A DNA stretch of 64,000 nucleotides from Aeoliella mucimassa (GTDB lineage: Bacteria; Planctomycetota; Planctomycetia; Pirellulales; Lacipirellulaceae). Shown in pieces: positions 56,388-64,000 of the stretch. The translations under genes were made by a program, and so were the position numbers. Below the pieces are notes generated by a model. It ran no database searches and was not told the origin of the DNA. It saw nothing but the letters and a program-made list of their open reading frames with translations. Where the stretch lies: NCBI RefSeq assembly GCF_007748035.1, contig NZ_CP036278.1:5952001-6016000 (forward strand), read 5' to 3'. Every line of letters starts with the position of its first letter. Position 1 is the stretch's first letter.

Positions 56388-57929
56388 TTACTGGCATTCA
56401 AACCAGTGGATGACTACCAGCACGTCGTCCCAGTCCCAATTGCTAGTCGCGTGGGGATTGTCTTCAAAGCCGACGATTGCGGTGTCGGGGTTGTCGCCCA
56501 GCAGTTTAAACGGAATGTGCTTCCAATAATCCTTCTCCGGCACGTAGAGGCATTGAGCTTGCACCTCGTATTGGCGAACTTCGTCCGACTGATTGCGAAT
56601 CACGTACACCCCACGGTCGGGCTCGGAATTTCCTTTCAGCTCCTTGGCCGCTGGAATACCGCCATGCCGCCAAACGACCTCTTCGGTTTCGAGGTCGATG
56701 ATTTCCATAGCGTTTTGCAGAGCCGCGTACCCCGAGACCATCAGGTAAGCCTCTTCCCCAGGCCGAATACTGAATTCGTAACCAATCCCTCGAGTCTCGG
56801 CCAGTTTGGTAGGTTGGGTGGGGGTTGGCAAATACGTTGGCAGTTCCTTCGGCCCCTTCCCATCGAGGTGCGAGAACCGAATGATCGCTCGCATGTCGTT
56901 GAAGTCGCTATCCATCGAAGGATCTGGCACCGCGAATGGTCCTTCGGTCGACCAATAGGAGCGGTCGTCCCAGCCGACGATCAGTAGGCTTTCGGTGTCG
57001 ATGTAATCGTGGAAGTTGCTTGGCACCCAAGCTTCGTTTTCTTCACGCACATCGAGGTAAGCGCCCATGAACAAGAAGTACTTGGTCGAGTCGGTAGGAT
57101 TCGATTCCGACACCTTGCCAATCCAACCCGCTCGCAGGTCGACCGGCTTGCTGTTGCCGGTAACGTTGCTCACCGAGTAATTGGAGCCAACCGCTCGGCC
57201 ATATTTGTCGAGCTCGACGACCGACAAGTTGTTCTGCGACGAAGCATCGGTATCGATGAACACTTCCATCGACATGCCCGGCGGGAGCGGTACCACACGG
57301 CCCCGCTCGCGGAAGCCGGTTTCGTACTCCACCCAGGCAGTACCGCCGATGAGTTGCGGCTCGGGCAGATCGGCGGTTCCATTGGAAGGAAGCAACACCC
57401 GCACCGGCGACGACGTGCGGGTCAGCCGACTCACCAGGTTTTTGGCCTGATCGTCGGCGGTCCAGAACAATGCGTGGTTCACATCCTGATACCACCCATC
57501 CAGCCCCAATTCGGCGACGGAGTGGTTGCTAGCGGTATCGCTGCCACCTCTTGGCATCAACAGGAACACGGCAATACAAGCGGCCGCGGCCAGGAGCACC
57601 TGCTTAATCCACCGCTTGCTGCCCGACTTTCGGGTCGCTTCGGCTAGTGCAGTATCGATACGCTTTACCAGCAGCGTGCATTCGTCCTGGTCAACCACCG
57701 GCTGGCCGAGTGCAGGACTCAACGGAATGAGGGGAGTGTATCGACCGTACGAGTCGGACAGCTCGCCTACCAGCAACAAGTGAACCGACAAGTAATGGCA
57801 ATAGTGATCCTGCAGGTCGGGGCGTCCCGCCAACCGGGCGTTGAGCACGTCGATCGCGTCGGTATTGTCCTTATCTTCGATAATCTCGCAGACAAGTCGT
57901 TCGATTTCCCACTGCTCTTCGTGATTCAC
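56388..57929 (-). CDS. Membrane anti-sigma-like protein with DUF4114-like repeats
   Basis: A 513-residue single-pass membrane protein. Residues 1-60 are acidic and helical (MNHEEQWEIERLVCEII), as in ECF anti-sigma domains; a membrane helix lies at about 109-126 (QVLLAAAACIAVFLL). The extracytoplasmic part of about 390 residues contains two acidic signatures, DPSMDSDFNDMRAIIRF and a C-terminal FEDNPHATSNWDWDDVLV, that resemble the DFND calcium-binding end of DUF4114 domains. It lies 57 bases after an ECF sigma gene on the same strand, so it is its likely regulator. No FecR domain was recognised. Confidence 0.68.
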   Translation of the reverse strand: MNHEEQWEIERLVCEIIEDKDNTDAIDVLNARLAGRPDLQDHYCHYLSVHLLLVGELSDSYGRYTPLIPLSPALGQPVVDQDECTLLVKRIDTALAEATRKSGSKRWIKQVLLAAAACIAVFLLMPRGGSDTASNHSVAELGLDGWYQDVNHALFWTADDQAKNLVSRLTRTSSPVRVLLPSNGTADLPEPQLIGGTAWVEYETGFRERGRVVPLPPGMSMEVFIDTDASSQNNLSVVELDKYGRAVGSNYSVSNVTGNSKPVDLRAGWIGKVSESNPTDSTKYFLFMGAYLDVREENEAWVPSNFHDYIDTESLLIVGWDDRSYWSTEGPFAVPDPSMDSDFNDMRAIIRFSHLDGKGPKELPTYLPTPTQPTKLAETRGIGYEFSIRPGEEAYLMVSGYAALQNAMEIIDLETEEVVWRHGGIPAAKELKGNSEPDRGVYVIRNQSDEVRQYEVQAQCLYVPEKDYWKHIPFKLLGDNPDTAIVGFEDNPHATSNWDWDDVLVVIHWFECQ

Positions 57930-57986
57930 GGCCGATTCTCTCCTGACAAAAACGGCGAATTCCCTTGGAACCTCTGCCCTGTTCTA

Positions 57987-58547
57987 TTAAGTGCCTTCGA
58001 ATGCCAATTCTTTCCGAATACACTTCAAAAGAACTCGACGAAGTCGCATTAATCCCACTTTGACCGCCGAGGGAGTCTTGCCAGTACGTTTGGCGAGCTC
58101 CGAAATGGGAGTGTCTTCTTCGTATCTCTCTCGCAACAACTCCAAGTGCGAACGATTGAGTTGCGACAAACAGTGCCGCAACGCGATTCGCGGGCTGGCT
58201 TCTTCCTGGTCGGCCACGCCGAAATGGTTGCGATTCGCGATCTGCTCCATCAACTCGTCACTAAACACATGCCGATCGCGGGCATAAGCCTGAGCCTGCC
58301 AAAAGGCAATCTTACGCGACCAGGCGGTGAAGCTGGTACCGAGCTCAAACTCGGCGGCTTTCCGCCAGATCACCAAGTTGGCTTCTTGCAATACGTTTCT
58401 AGCCGCATGCGGGTCTCCCAGCAACATGGCAATATAGTTGAGCAGTTTCGATTGCTCGTCGGTGAGAAGCTGGACGAAATGCTCTTGGTGTTCCTTGCTC
58501 AATTGATCGAGCGAGGACGATTCGTCGGAGTCTTGATTTGGGCTCAA
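57987..58547 (-). CDS. ECF RNA polymerase sigma factor
   Basis: A 186-residue ECF sigma factor. Region 2 is in LLTDEQSKLLNYIAMLLG and LQEANLVIWRKAAEFELG; region 4 in QLNRSHLELLRERYEED and the helix-turn-helix ISELAKRTGKTPSAVKVGLM. The start is TTG at 58547 (then SPNQDSDES), chosen because GGGAG lies seven bases upstream; the open frame to 58601 has no better site. It is followed by a membrane anti-sigma-like gene and is divergent from a DUF1559/PEP-CTERM pair, which it may control. Confidence 0.85.
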   Translation of the reverse strand: MSPNQDSDESSSLDQLSKEHQEHFVQLLTDEQSKLLNYIAMLLGDPHAARNVLQEANLVIWRKAAEFELGTSFTAWSRKIAFWQAQAYARDRHVFSDELMEQIANRNHFGVADQEEASPRIALRHCLSQLNRSHLELLRERYEEDTPISELAKRTGKTPSAVKVGLMRLRRVLLKCIRKELAFEGT

Positions 58548-59005
58548 CGCGACACTCCCGGTGAAAGACCAGCTCTGCCTGCGGCAGGGCGCATGCGACA
58601 ATCAAGCCGGCGCATACTTCCTTCCCTATTAGGCTAGATACCAAGATAGCTCGCTTGGTTACTTACATTATTTCTGAGATCTTGAGTTGGTTCCAACCAA
58701 AGGGGGCACGAATGTTAAAAAAATCTTGTAACCTCGTTGCCTTTTTTGGTATGAATGTAGTAGGAGAGATTCCTCGCTTCCGCTTATTTGCGTTCGTCAT
58801 GCTGATAAGTGGTGAACCCATAAGGGCGCTTTTCGACCAGAATCTCTTTGCGACGACTTATCATCACCGTTGAACTAGCTAGTTCAACTTTTTGAAATAC
58901 GAGTTCCTGAGACCCAAAGCCGTGTGGGGCGGTTTGCCAAAGCAAGGTCTACAGACAGGATCCGTTACTGGTGCTTTCTAAAACTTGTCATGGAGACGCG
59001 TGCGA
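58548..59005. promoter_or_regulatory. Divergent control region with a 20-bp perfect palindrome
   Basis: About 460 bases between the ECF sigma gene and DUF1559. It contains the perfect palindrome GTTGAACTAGCTAGTTCAAC at 58869-58888, followed by TTTTT, about 120 bases before the DUF1559 start. A short frame at 58655-58873 has no features and is rejected. Confidence 0.45.
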
Positions 59006-60115
59006 ATGGCTACTTACTGCCCCCGAACCGCTAATTTCGCTAGTTGCCCGCCTAAACAGGGCCGGGGTTTCACCCTGGTAGAACTGCTGGTGGTCATTGC
59101 CATCATTGGCATTCTGGTCGCACTGCTCTTGCCAGCAGTCCAAGCCGCACGCGAATCAGCGCGTCGCATGAGCTGCACGAATAACCTGAAAAACCTTACC
59201 TTGGCCATGGTTAATCACGAATCGACCTATGGCAAAATGCCTTCGTCGGGCTGGAAAGGCCACTGGACTGGTGACCCCGACCGTGGTCATGGCAAAGAGC
59301 AACCTGGCTGCTGGATGTTCAGCGTGCTGCCGTTCATCGAACAGCAACAGCTTTACGACTTGGGGGTTGGCCTCACCGGCTCCGATCGTTTTGCCGCGTT
59401 GCAAGTACGCAATGCCACGCCGTTGGCTATCATGAACTGCCCATCGCGTCGCACCGGTGGACCTTATGCGGTGACTGCAGGTGGTAGCGTGCTATCCGGG
59501 GACGGTACCGGCAATGCAGGTTGGTACACCATGTCCCAAGGTTCGCGTGGCGACTACGCTACAAACGTAGGCGACGAGACCAGCTTCGACTCCATCTGTC
59601 TGAACATCGCCCCCGACAACTACAATCGCGAGCTTTGGAGCAAAGATTTCCCACCTTCGGCCGACGAGTACTCCGGCGTTTCGTTCTGTGGTACCGCGGT
59701 AAAACTGCGTCAGATCACCGACGGTTTATCCAACACGATCGCTCTTGGCGAGAAGTGGGTTCCCCGCGAAACCATCGAAAGCCTGCAAGGTTGGGCTGCC
59801 GACGACTGGGGAATGTTTGTGGGCTTTCAGGACGATACGGTTCGCTCCACTTACTATGTTGGCTACTCACGAGCCGGCGTTCCGCGTGCGGCAACCCACC
59901 TACCTCGATCCACCGATGAGTCGATCACCGATGTAGTTGCCGATGTCGGCGATGGCATCTCCCGCGAACTTTTCGGTAGCTCTCATCCTGGCGTCTGTCT
60001 CTTCTCGATGTGCGATGGCTCGGTTCAAGGAATCGCGTTCGATGTCGATCCCGAAGCCTATCGCCGCATGGGAAGCCGCTTTGACGGCGGCGAGAACAAA
60101 ATCTCCAACCGTTGA
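59006..60115 (+). CDS. DUF1559 pseudopilin-like protein
   Basis: A 369-residue DUF1559 protein with leader [11 protein letters not shown] and pilin-type segment [20 protein letters not shown], then [20 protein letters not shown]. The C-terminal [17 protein letters not shown] is intact. Start ATG 59006 is chosen; TTG 58985 is in frame. It is followed after 133 bases by the 1013-residue tandem PEP-CTERM protein and preceded by a divergent ECF pair, repeating the arrangement seen at 31413 and 43984. Confidence 0.88.
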   Translation: MATYCPRTANFASCPPKQGRGFTLVELLVVIAIIGILVALLLPAVQAARESARRMSCTNNLKNLTLAMVNHESTYGKMPSSGWKGHWTGDPDRGHGKEQPGCWMFSVLPFIEQQQLYDLGVGLTGSDRFAALQVRNATPLAIMNCPSRRTGGPYAVTAGGSVLSGDGTGNAGWYTMSQGSRGDYATNVGDETSFDSICLNIAPDNYNRELWSKDFPPSADEYSGVSFCGTAVKLRQITDGLSNTIALGEKWVPRETIESLQGWAADDWGMFVGFQDDTVRSTYYVGYSRAGVPRAATHLPRSTDESITDVVADVGDGISRELFGSSHPGVCLFSMCDGSVQGIAFDVDPEAYRRMGSRFDGGENKISNR

Positions 60116-60248
60116 TCCCTATCTTCTTATCTTCGTGTACCACAACTTTTGAGAACTTGTTGAAGCAAGCGTTCCATTGACGCAGGCCCTGCGAGGCGGC
60201 CTGCGAGGGCAGCAATGGACAAGCCTTTTTCTCTGGGAGAGTAGATTC

Positions 60249-63200
60249 ATGAAACGATGCATGCTGTGCCTGATGGCGCTAGTTCTAGCCGCTCAGGCAG
60301 ACTTATCTTACGCGTTCAATATTTTCACCCCTGACGATTTCATTATCGCGATCGATACCGACTTTCTTGCGCCTGTAAGCAGTACACCTGCAAGTGGGAA
60401 CGAAGATGCCCCCATGGCGATTGATGGCGACATCAACACCAAGTACCTGAACTTTGGGAAGTTCAACACTGGTATTCTGGTAACCCCCGGCGACCTGTCC
60501 ACCGTACAGAGCATGGTGCTTTCCACGGCCAACGACGCTGTCGGCCGTACTCCTGCTTCCTACATCCTGCAGGGTACCAACGTTAGTCCGACCGCTACTC
60601 CCAACAACGGCACCGGTGAAGAAATCGATTACATGTGGGAAACTATTTCGGAAGGCACCTTGGCGCTTCCCGACACGTTCCTCACGGTTGCCGACCCGGT
60701 GAACTTCACGAACTCGAGTTCCTACTCGTCGTATCGCTTGTACTTCCCCACGATTAAGGATTCCAACCAAAACAGCATGCAAATTGCTGAAATCCAGTTC
60801 TACAGTGGACTGGATGGAACTGGTAACGCCATTCTTTCGCCCACCGACCCAATCGTTGCCATTGCTGACGACGAACTGCTGCCACAAAGCGCGTCACCAG
60901 CTGCTGAACTCCCCGAAAAGGCGATCGACCGCATTCTCACGACCAAATACCTGAACTTTGCTGAAGAAAACTCGGGCTTCATTCTCACCCCTTCGGTCGG
61001 TGCAACCATCGTCAACAGCTTTAATATCACCACGGCCAACGACTGGCCTGAACGTGATCCCACCAGCTACGAGATCTGGGGCACTAACGAAGAGATTACC
61101 ACTCCTAACAATGGTATCGGCAACGAACAAAACTACACGTTGATCACCTCGGGTACTCTCGAACCTCCTATCGATCGCTTCACCCAAAGCCCCACCATCG
61201 AGTTCAGCAACAATACGGCCTACACCTCGTACAAAGTGGTGTTCCCAACCGTACGCGACGCAGCTACTGCCAACTCGATGCAGATTGCTGAGTTCTCGCT
61301 GAACGCTGCCGATGTTTCGGCGTTGGTGATTAACATTAGTGGTCCCAACGCAGGTACCGGCTTCATTCGTGCAGACGAATCTTTCTCGATCGGCAGCTAC
61401 GAAATCCGTTCGGCCTCTGGCTTGCTCGCGTCCGAAGAGTGGACCTCCATCACTTCGACCGGTGCTGATGCCAGCGACAATTGGAGCGAGTCGAGCCGCA
61501 CCGACTTCCTGATCGCCGAAGCCGATGGCGAAGGTGGTGCCGACAACGGCCTGGCCCTCTCGGCCGGTGGCCAGTTCAACCTTGGCGAAGCTTTCCGCGT
61601 GGTTCCTTCGTTCTACGCCGATGGAACGACTCCTACCAACTGGAACGATGCGATCTTCATCCTCTACGATGAGAATGGAACCGTGATCGGCGGTAACGTC
61701 GAATTCGTTGGCGACCCCGTACCTTGGGGTGATTTCAATGGTGACTTGTCGATTGATGCTGCCGACTGGCCTGCGTTCCGCGCCGGCATGGGTGGCGACT
61801 TCACCGGCATGAGCGAACTAGAAGCCTACCTGCTGGGCGACCTCGACGGTGACCTCGACAACGACATCGACGACTTCAACCTGTTCGTGAGCCTGGTTCC
61901 AGGTGGTATGGATGCGTTGATCGCTGCTGGTGTTCAAGTACCTGAGCCTTCGTCGATCGCTCTGTTCGCGATCGCTGGTGCAGTGGCCTTCGGCGTTCGC
62001 CGCCGTCGGCACATCGCTGCCATGGTCGCGATGCTTGGGTTTCTAGCGGTACCCGCTCTGTCGCAAGCCCAGTCGATGCAGAACTTCTCCGTGGTTGGCT
62101 CGACGCCTACCACTTCGATTCCTGCAGATCAAGCGAACGAGAACGAGACCTCGGGTCCCGACAATTTTTTCGACGACACGATTCTCGACGACCCTGGTCA
62201 GGTGGTCTTCGACCTATTCTCAACCGACTACAACGATCCTGAACTGTTCCCAACCGGACCTCCAGCCCAGTACGCTGGTCTGGGCGTGGAACCCAAGGTG
62301 GTTTTTTTGGACTACGGTAGCTCGGTAACTGCGAACTGGTTCATGTACGCCCAACGCTCCGGCGCCATCACCACGGCCGACCGCGTGGGCATGTTCGAGT
62401 TTTGGTTCAGCAACACCGACTTCGGCGGTGTGCTCCCCAGTTCCGATCCTGATTCGGTGGTTGAATTGCTTCCGGACGATTCCCGCATTGTCGACAGCAC
62501 CTTGCGTCCCTACACGCTCGGCGGTGATCAATCGGGACGCTACGTTGCCATGCGTTTGACCGTCTCGGAAATCTCCGGCGGCGTCGGCAACATCGGTGGT
62601 CACGAGTTTCGTCTGCTCGACGGTCCCAGCGACGTGGTACTCGACGTCAATCGCACGACTGGCGAGATGACCATTCGCAACAACCTTGCTGGCTCAGAGA
62701 ACATCTTCATGAAGGCTTACTCCATCGACAGCCCTGGCGGTGGTCTGGATGCCGATGAGTTCAACGGGCTGGCTGGCATCGGTGCCTTTACCGCGGGTAA
62801 TGGTTCGGGCAACGGCTGGGAATCGGGCGACATGAGCAACGACAGTCGCCTGATGGAAGCCTATTACCTTGGCGAAACCACCCTTTCGGCTGGTACCGCT
62901 GCCATGAGCATTGGTGCTGCCTACAACGAAGTGCTGGCCACCGAAGACCTGATCTTCAAGTGGACCAACTCTCAAGGCGAAGTCTACAACGGTCGCGTGG
63001 TATATAGCGGTGCGATTGCTCCGCTGGCTGGCGACTACAACGGCGACGACATCGTCGACCTGGCTGACTACACCGTGTGGCGCGATAACCTCGGCTCCAC
63101 CACGGCCAACCTGCCGAACGACAACACTCCGTCGATCGTCGACATGAGCGACTACGATACCTGGAAGGAAAACTTCGGAATCAGTCGCGTTGTCCCTGCT

Positions 63201-63290
63201 GGTTTGTCGACCGCTGCAGTGCCCGAGCCCGCTACTTTGGGTCTCTGCCTGTTGGCCGCCGCTGGCTTGGCTGTTTATCGCCGTCGCTAA
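60249..63290 (+). CDS. Tandem double PEP-CTERM protein with discoidin-like domains (putative polyprotein)
   Basis: One 1013-residue frame with two PEP-CTERM units. Unit 1: signal peptide (cut near LSYA), two repeated discoidin-like domains (AIDGDINTKYLNFGKFNTG and AIDRILTTKYLNF), a dockerin-like block (WGDFNGDLSIDAADWP), then VPEPSS at residue 564, a helix and VRRRRH. The next residues IAAMVAMLGFLAVPA are a new signal peptide, cut at LSQA/QSMQ (607). Unit 2: ectodomain, VNRTTGEMTIRN module, dockerin block (AGDYNGDDIVDLADYTVW) and the final VPEPATLGLCLLAAAGLAV with YRRR. ATG 60249 has GGGAGAG upstream. Confidence 0.84.
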   Translation: MKRCMLCLMALVLAAQADLSYAFNIFTPDDFIIAIDTDFLAPVSSTPASGNEDAPMAIDGDINTKYLNFGKFNTGILVTPGDLSTVQSMVLSTANDAVGRTPASYILQGTNVSPTATPNNGTGEEIDYMWETISEGTLALPDTFLTVADPVNFTNSSSYSSYRLYFPTIKDSNQNSMQIAEIQFYSGLDGTGNAILSPTDPIVAIADDELLPQSASPAAELPEKAIDRILTTKYLNFAEENSGFILTPSVGATIVNSFNITTANDWPERDPTSYEIWGTNEEITTPNNGIGNEQNYTLITSGTLEPPIDRFTQSPTIEFSNNTAYTSYKVVFPTVRDAATANSMQIAEFSLNAADVSALVINISGPNAGTGFIRADESFSIGSYEIRSASGLLASEEWTSITSTGADASDNWSESSRTDFLIAEADGEGGADNGLALSAGGQFNLGEAFRVVPSFYADGTTPTNWNDAIFILYDENGTVIGGNVEFVGDPVPWGDFNGDLSIDAADWPAFRAGMGGDFTGMSELEAYLLGDLDGDLDNDIDDFNLFVSLVPGGMDALIAAGVQVPEPSSIALFAIAGAVAFGVRRRRHIAAMVAMLGFLAVPALSQAQSMQNFSVVGSTPTTSIPADQANENETSGPDNFFDDTILDDPGQVVFDLFSTDYNDPELFPTGPPAQYAGLGVEPKVVFLDYGSSVTANWFMYAQRSGAITTADRVGMFEFWFSNTDFGGVLPSSDPDSVVELLPDDSRIVDSTLRPYTLGGDQSGRYVAMRLTVSEISGGVGNIGGHEFRLLDGPSDVVLDVNRTTGEMTIRNNLAGSENIFMKAYSIDSPGGGLDADEFNGLAGIGAFTAGNGSGNGWESGDMSNDSRLMEAYYLGETTLSAGTAAMSIGAAYNEVLATEDLIFKWTNSQGEVYNGRVVYSGAIAPLAGDYNGDDIVDLADYTVWRDNLGSTTANLPNDNTPSIVDMSDYDTWKENFGISRVVPAGLSTAAVPEPATLGLCLLAAAGLAVYRRR

Positions 63291-63673
63291 TTGCGGCCAG
63301 CAAACAATCCTCACACGGGGAACGCTGTTTCCTTAATGGCGATCCGGTAGGGCAGTCCGGGTCAACATTAAGGCACGTACCTCGAATCAAACGCCCGATG
63401 GAACTTCCATCGGGCGTTTCTTCTTATCTACCGCTCACTAAAGGAGCCGCTTCGCTTGCTCCTGCGACATTCGGTCGCAGAATCTCCGCTTTTCCGCTGC
63501 GGTACTTCTCGTTTATCCGACACCCTTCCCGAAAAGCTTGAAAACGGCCAATCCCGGCATTAGCATTCGGCAAGAACGACCCACCTGCGAGGGGCCGACA
63601 CTAAACGTTCAACAGGCGATGTTAACCAGTTGTCGGCGGCCCCACTCTTAAACATTCATTCGCGGAGTTTGAA
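63291..63673. other. Intergenic region with terminator and two small hairpins
   Basis: About 380 bases before the sialate O-acetylesterase gene. Besides the terminator, it has AGGAGC (63442-63447) pairing with GCTCCT (63458-63463) and CTGCGAC (63462-63468) pairing with GTCGCAG (63474-63480), which overlap and so exclude each other. No gene is seen. Confidence 0.5.
63389..63425 (+). terminator. Rho-independent terminator after the 60249 gene
   Basis: AAACGCCCGATGGA (63389-63402) pairs perfectly with TCCATCGGGCGTTT (63406-63419), three-base loop, followed by CTTCTT. The A-run before the stem also lets it act on the other strand. Confidence 0.82.
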
Positions 63674-64000
63674 ATGGTAACTGGTTTGCGTGCGTTGAGG
63701 CTCGCAGTGCTGACGATCCTCGTCACACTGTTTGCCTCGCAAATAGCGATGGCCCAAGAACCGGCCTCGCTCGTGGCCGATGTTTTCAGCGACCACATGG
63801 TGTTGCAGCGAGACCGCCAAATCCCGGTTTGGGGTCACGCGACTGCCGACAGCGAAGTAAGCGTGCAACTTGGCGACAACGACGCGGTAACCGCCAAGGC
63901 CGATAGTGAAGGTCGTTGGATGGTGAAGCTTCCCCCTCAGTCTGCTGGTGGTCCCGTGAAACTCACCTGCACCAGCGGTGAGCAGACTGTCGAAATCTCC
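63674..64000 (+). CDS. Sialate O-acetylesterase-like protein, 5' part only
   Basis: The first 109 codons of a gene that runs off the window. A signal peptide (TILVTLFASQIAMAQ) is followed by ADVFSDHMVLQRDRQIPVWG, the characteristic opening of the planctomycete/Bacteroidetes sialate 9-O-acetylesterase (SASA) family, and a following small beta domain. The family removes O-acetyl groups from sialic acids or other glycans. ATG 63674 has GGAG six bases upstream (63664-63667). The catalytic serine lies beyond the window. Confidence 0.78.
   Translation, partial: MVTGLRALRLAVLTILVTLFASQIAMAQEPASLVADVFSDHMVLQRDRQIPVWGHATADSEVSVQLGDNDAVTAKADSEGRWMVKLPPQSAGGPVKLTCTSGEQTVEIS

Noticed and set aside
55739-56413. 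224-codon frame between DUF4914 and the anti-sigma gene
   Set aside because: No signal peptide, domain, ribosome site or coding-like composition; it overlaps the end of a real gene.
58655-58873. 72-codon frame upstream of DUF1559
   Set aside because: Low-complexity composition with no ribosome site or homology; the region is better read as regulatory.
1-64000. tRNA, rRNA or CRISPR features
   Set aside because: No cloverleaf-like sequence, rRNA segment or regularly spaced repeats were recognised, though weak tRNA signals could be missed by eye.

Overview
The window looks like a planctomycete chromosome of the Pirellulales, most likely Lacipirellulaceae-like. The reasons are the many PEP-CTERM proteins with a dockerin-like block (GDYNxDGxVNLADYTVWRD), several DUF1559 pseudopilin-like proteins, sulfatases, ECF sigma factors paired with membrane anti-sigma/FecR proteins, DUF1570 and DUF4914 proteins, and frequent GTG/TTG starts. 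No tRNA, rRNA, CRISPR array or prophage was seen. Species identity cannot be fixed from the sequence alone.

Region 1 (1-20.2 kb) is mainly housekeeping: a DapL-type aminotransferase, a DUF1570 metallopeptidase-like protein, quinolinate synthase, an orphan CheC/FliN-like protein, acetolactate synthase, a GT-C-like membrane protein with a GT2 glycosyltransferase, an M24 peptidase, RibBA, a two-subunit 2-oxoacid:ferredoxin oxidoreductase, and a translationally coupled HemY/radical-SAM pair. Region 2 (20.5-25.1 kb) is a probable 2-aminoethylphosphonate locus: PhnW, a XylR-type AraC regulator, a class III PLP enzyme that may be the PbfA lyase, and a PhnZ-type HD oxygenase with all the expected metal and substrate residues.

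Region 3 (25.6-41 kb) is a dense array of exosortase substrates: six PEP-CTERM genes and one DUF1559 gene on the plus strand, then a PEP-CTERM protein and a PEP-CTERM sulfatase on the minus strand. Region 4 (41-47.4 kb, minus strand) is an operon of ECF sigma factor, FecR/LamG anti-sigma, DUF1559, lipoprotein and sulfatase, mostly joined by ATGA overlaps. Its sulfatase is split by a 1035-bp IS903-type element with a 9-bp target duplication. Region 5 (47.8-49.7 kb) is a LamG PEP-CTERM gene whose membrane anchor is split by a 1160-bp IS630-type element. Region 6 (49.9-64 kb) holds a 1275-residue PEP-CTERM protein, a DUF4914 protein, a second sigma/anti-sigma pair, another DUF1559 gene, a 1013-residue PEP-CTERM protein and the start of a sialate O-acetylesterase.

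The main discovery candidate is a set of three uninterrupted reading frames (34220-37063, 49860-53687, 60249-63290) that each encode two or three complete PEP-CTERM proteins in series. Each junction reads VPEP, a hydrophobic segment, an Arg-rich cluster, then after a few residues a new hydrophobic signal peptide with a plausible signal peptidase site, then the next ectodomain. Membrane topology is consistent at all four internal junctions, and homologues of most units exist as stand-alone genes in the same window. This suggests polyprotein precursors that signal peptidase and exosortase would cut into several surface proteins. I know of no description of this for PEP-CTERM proteins.
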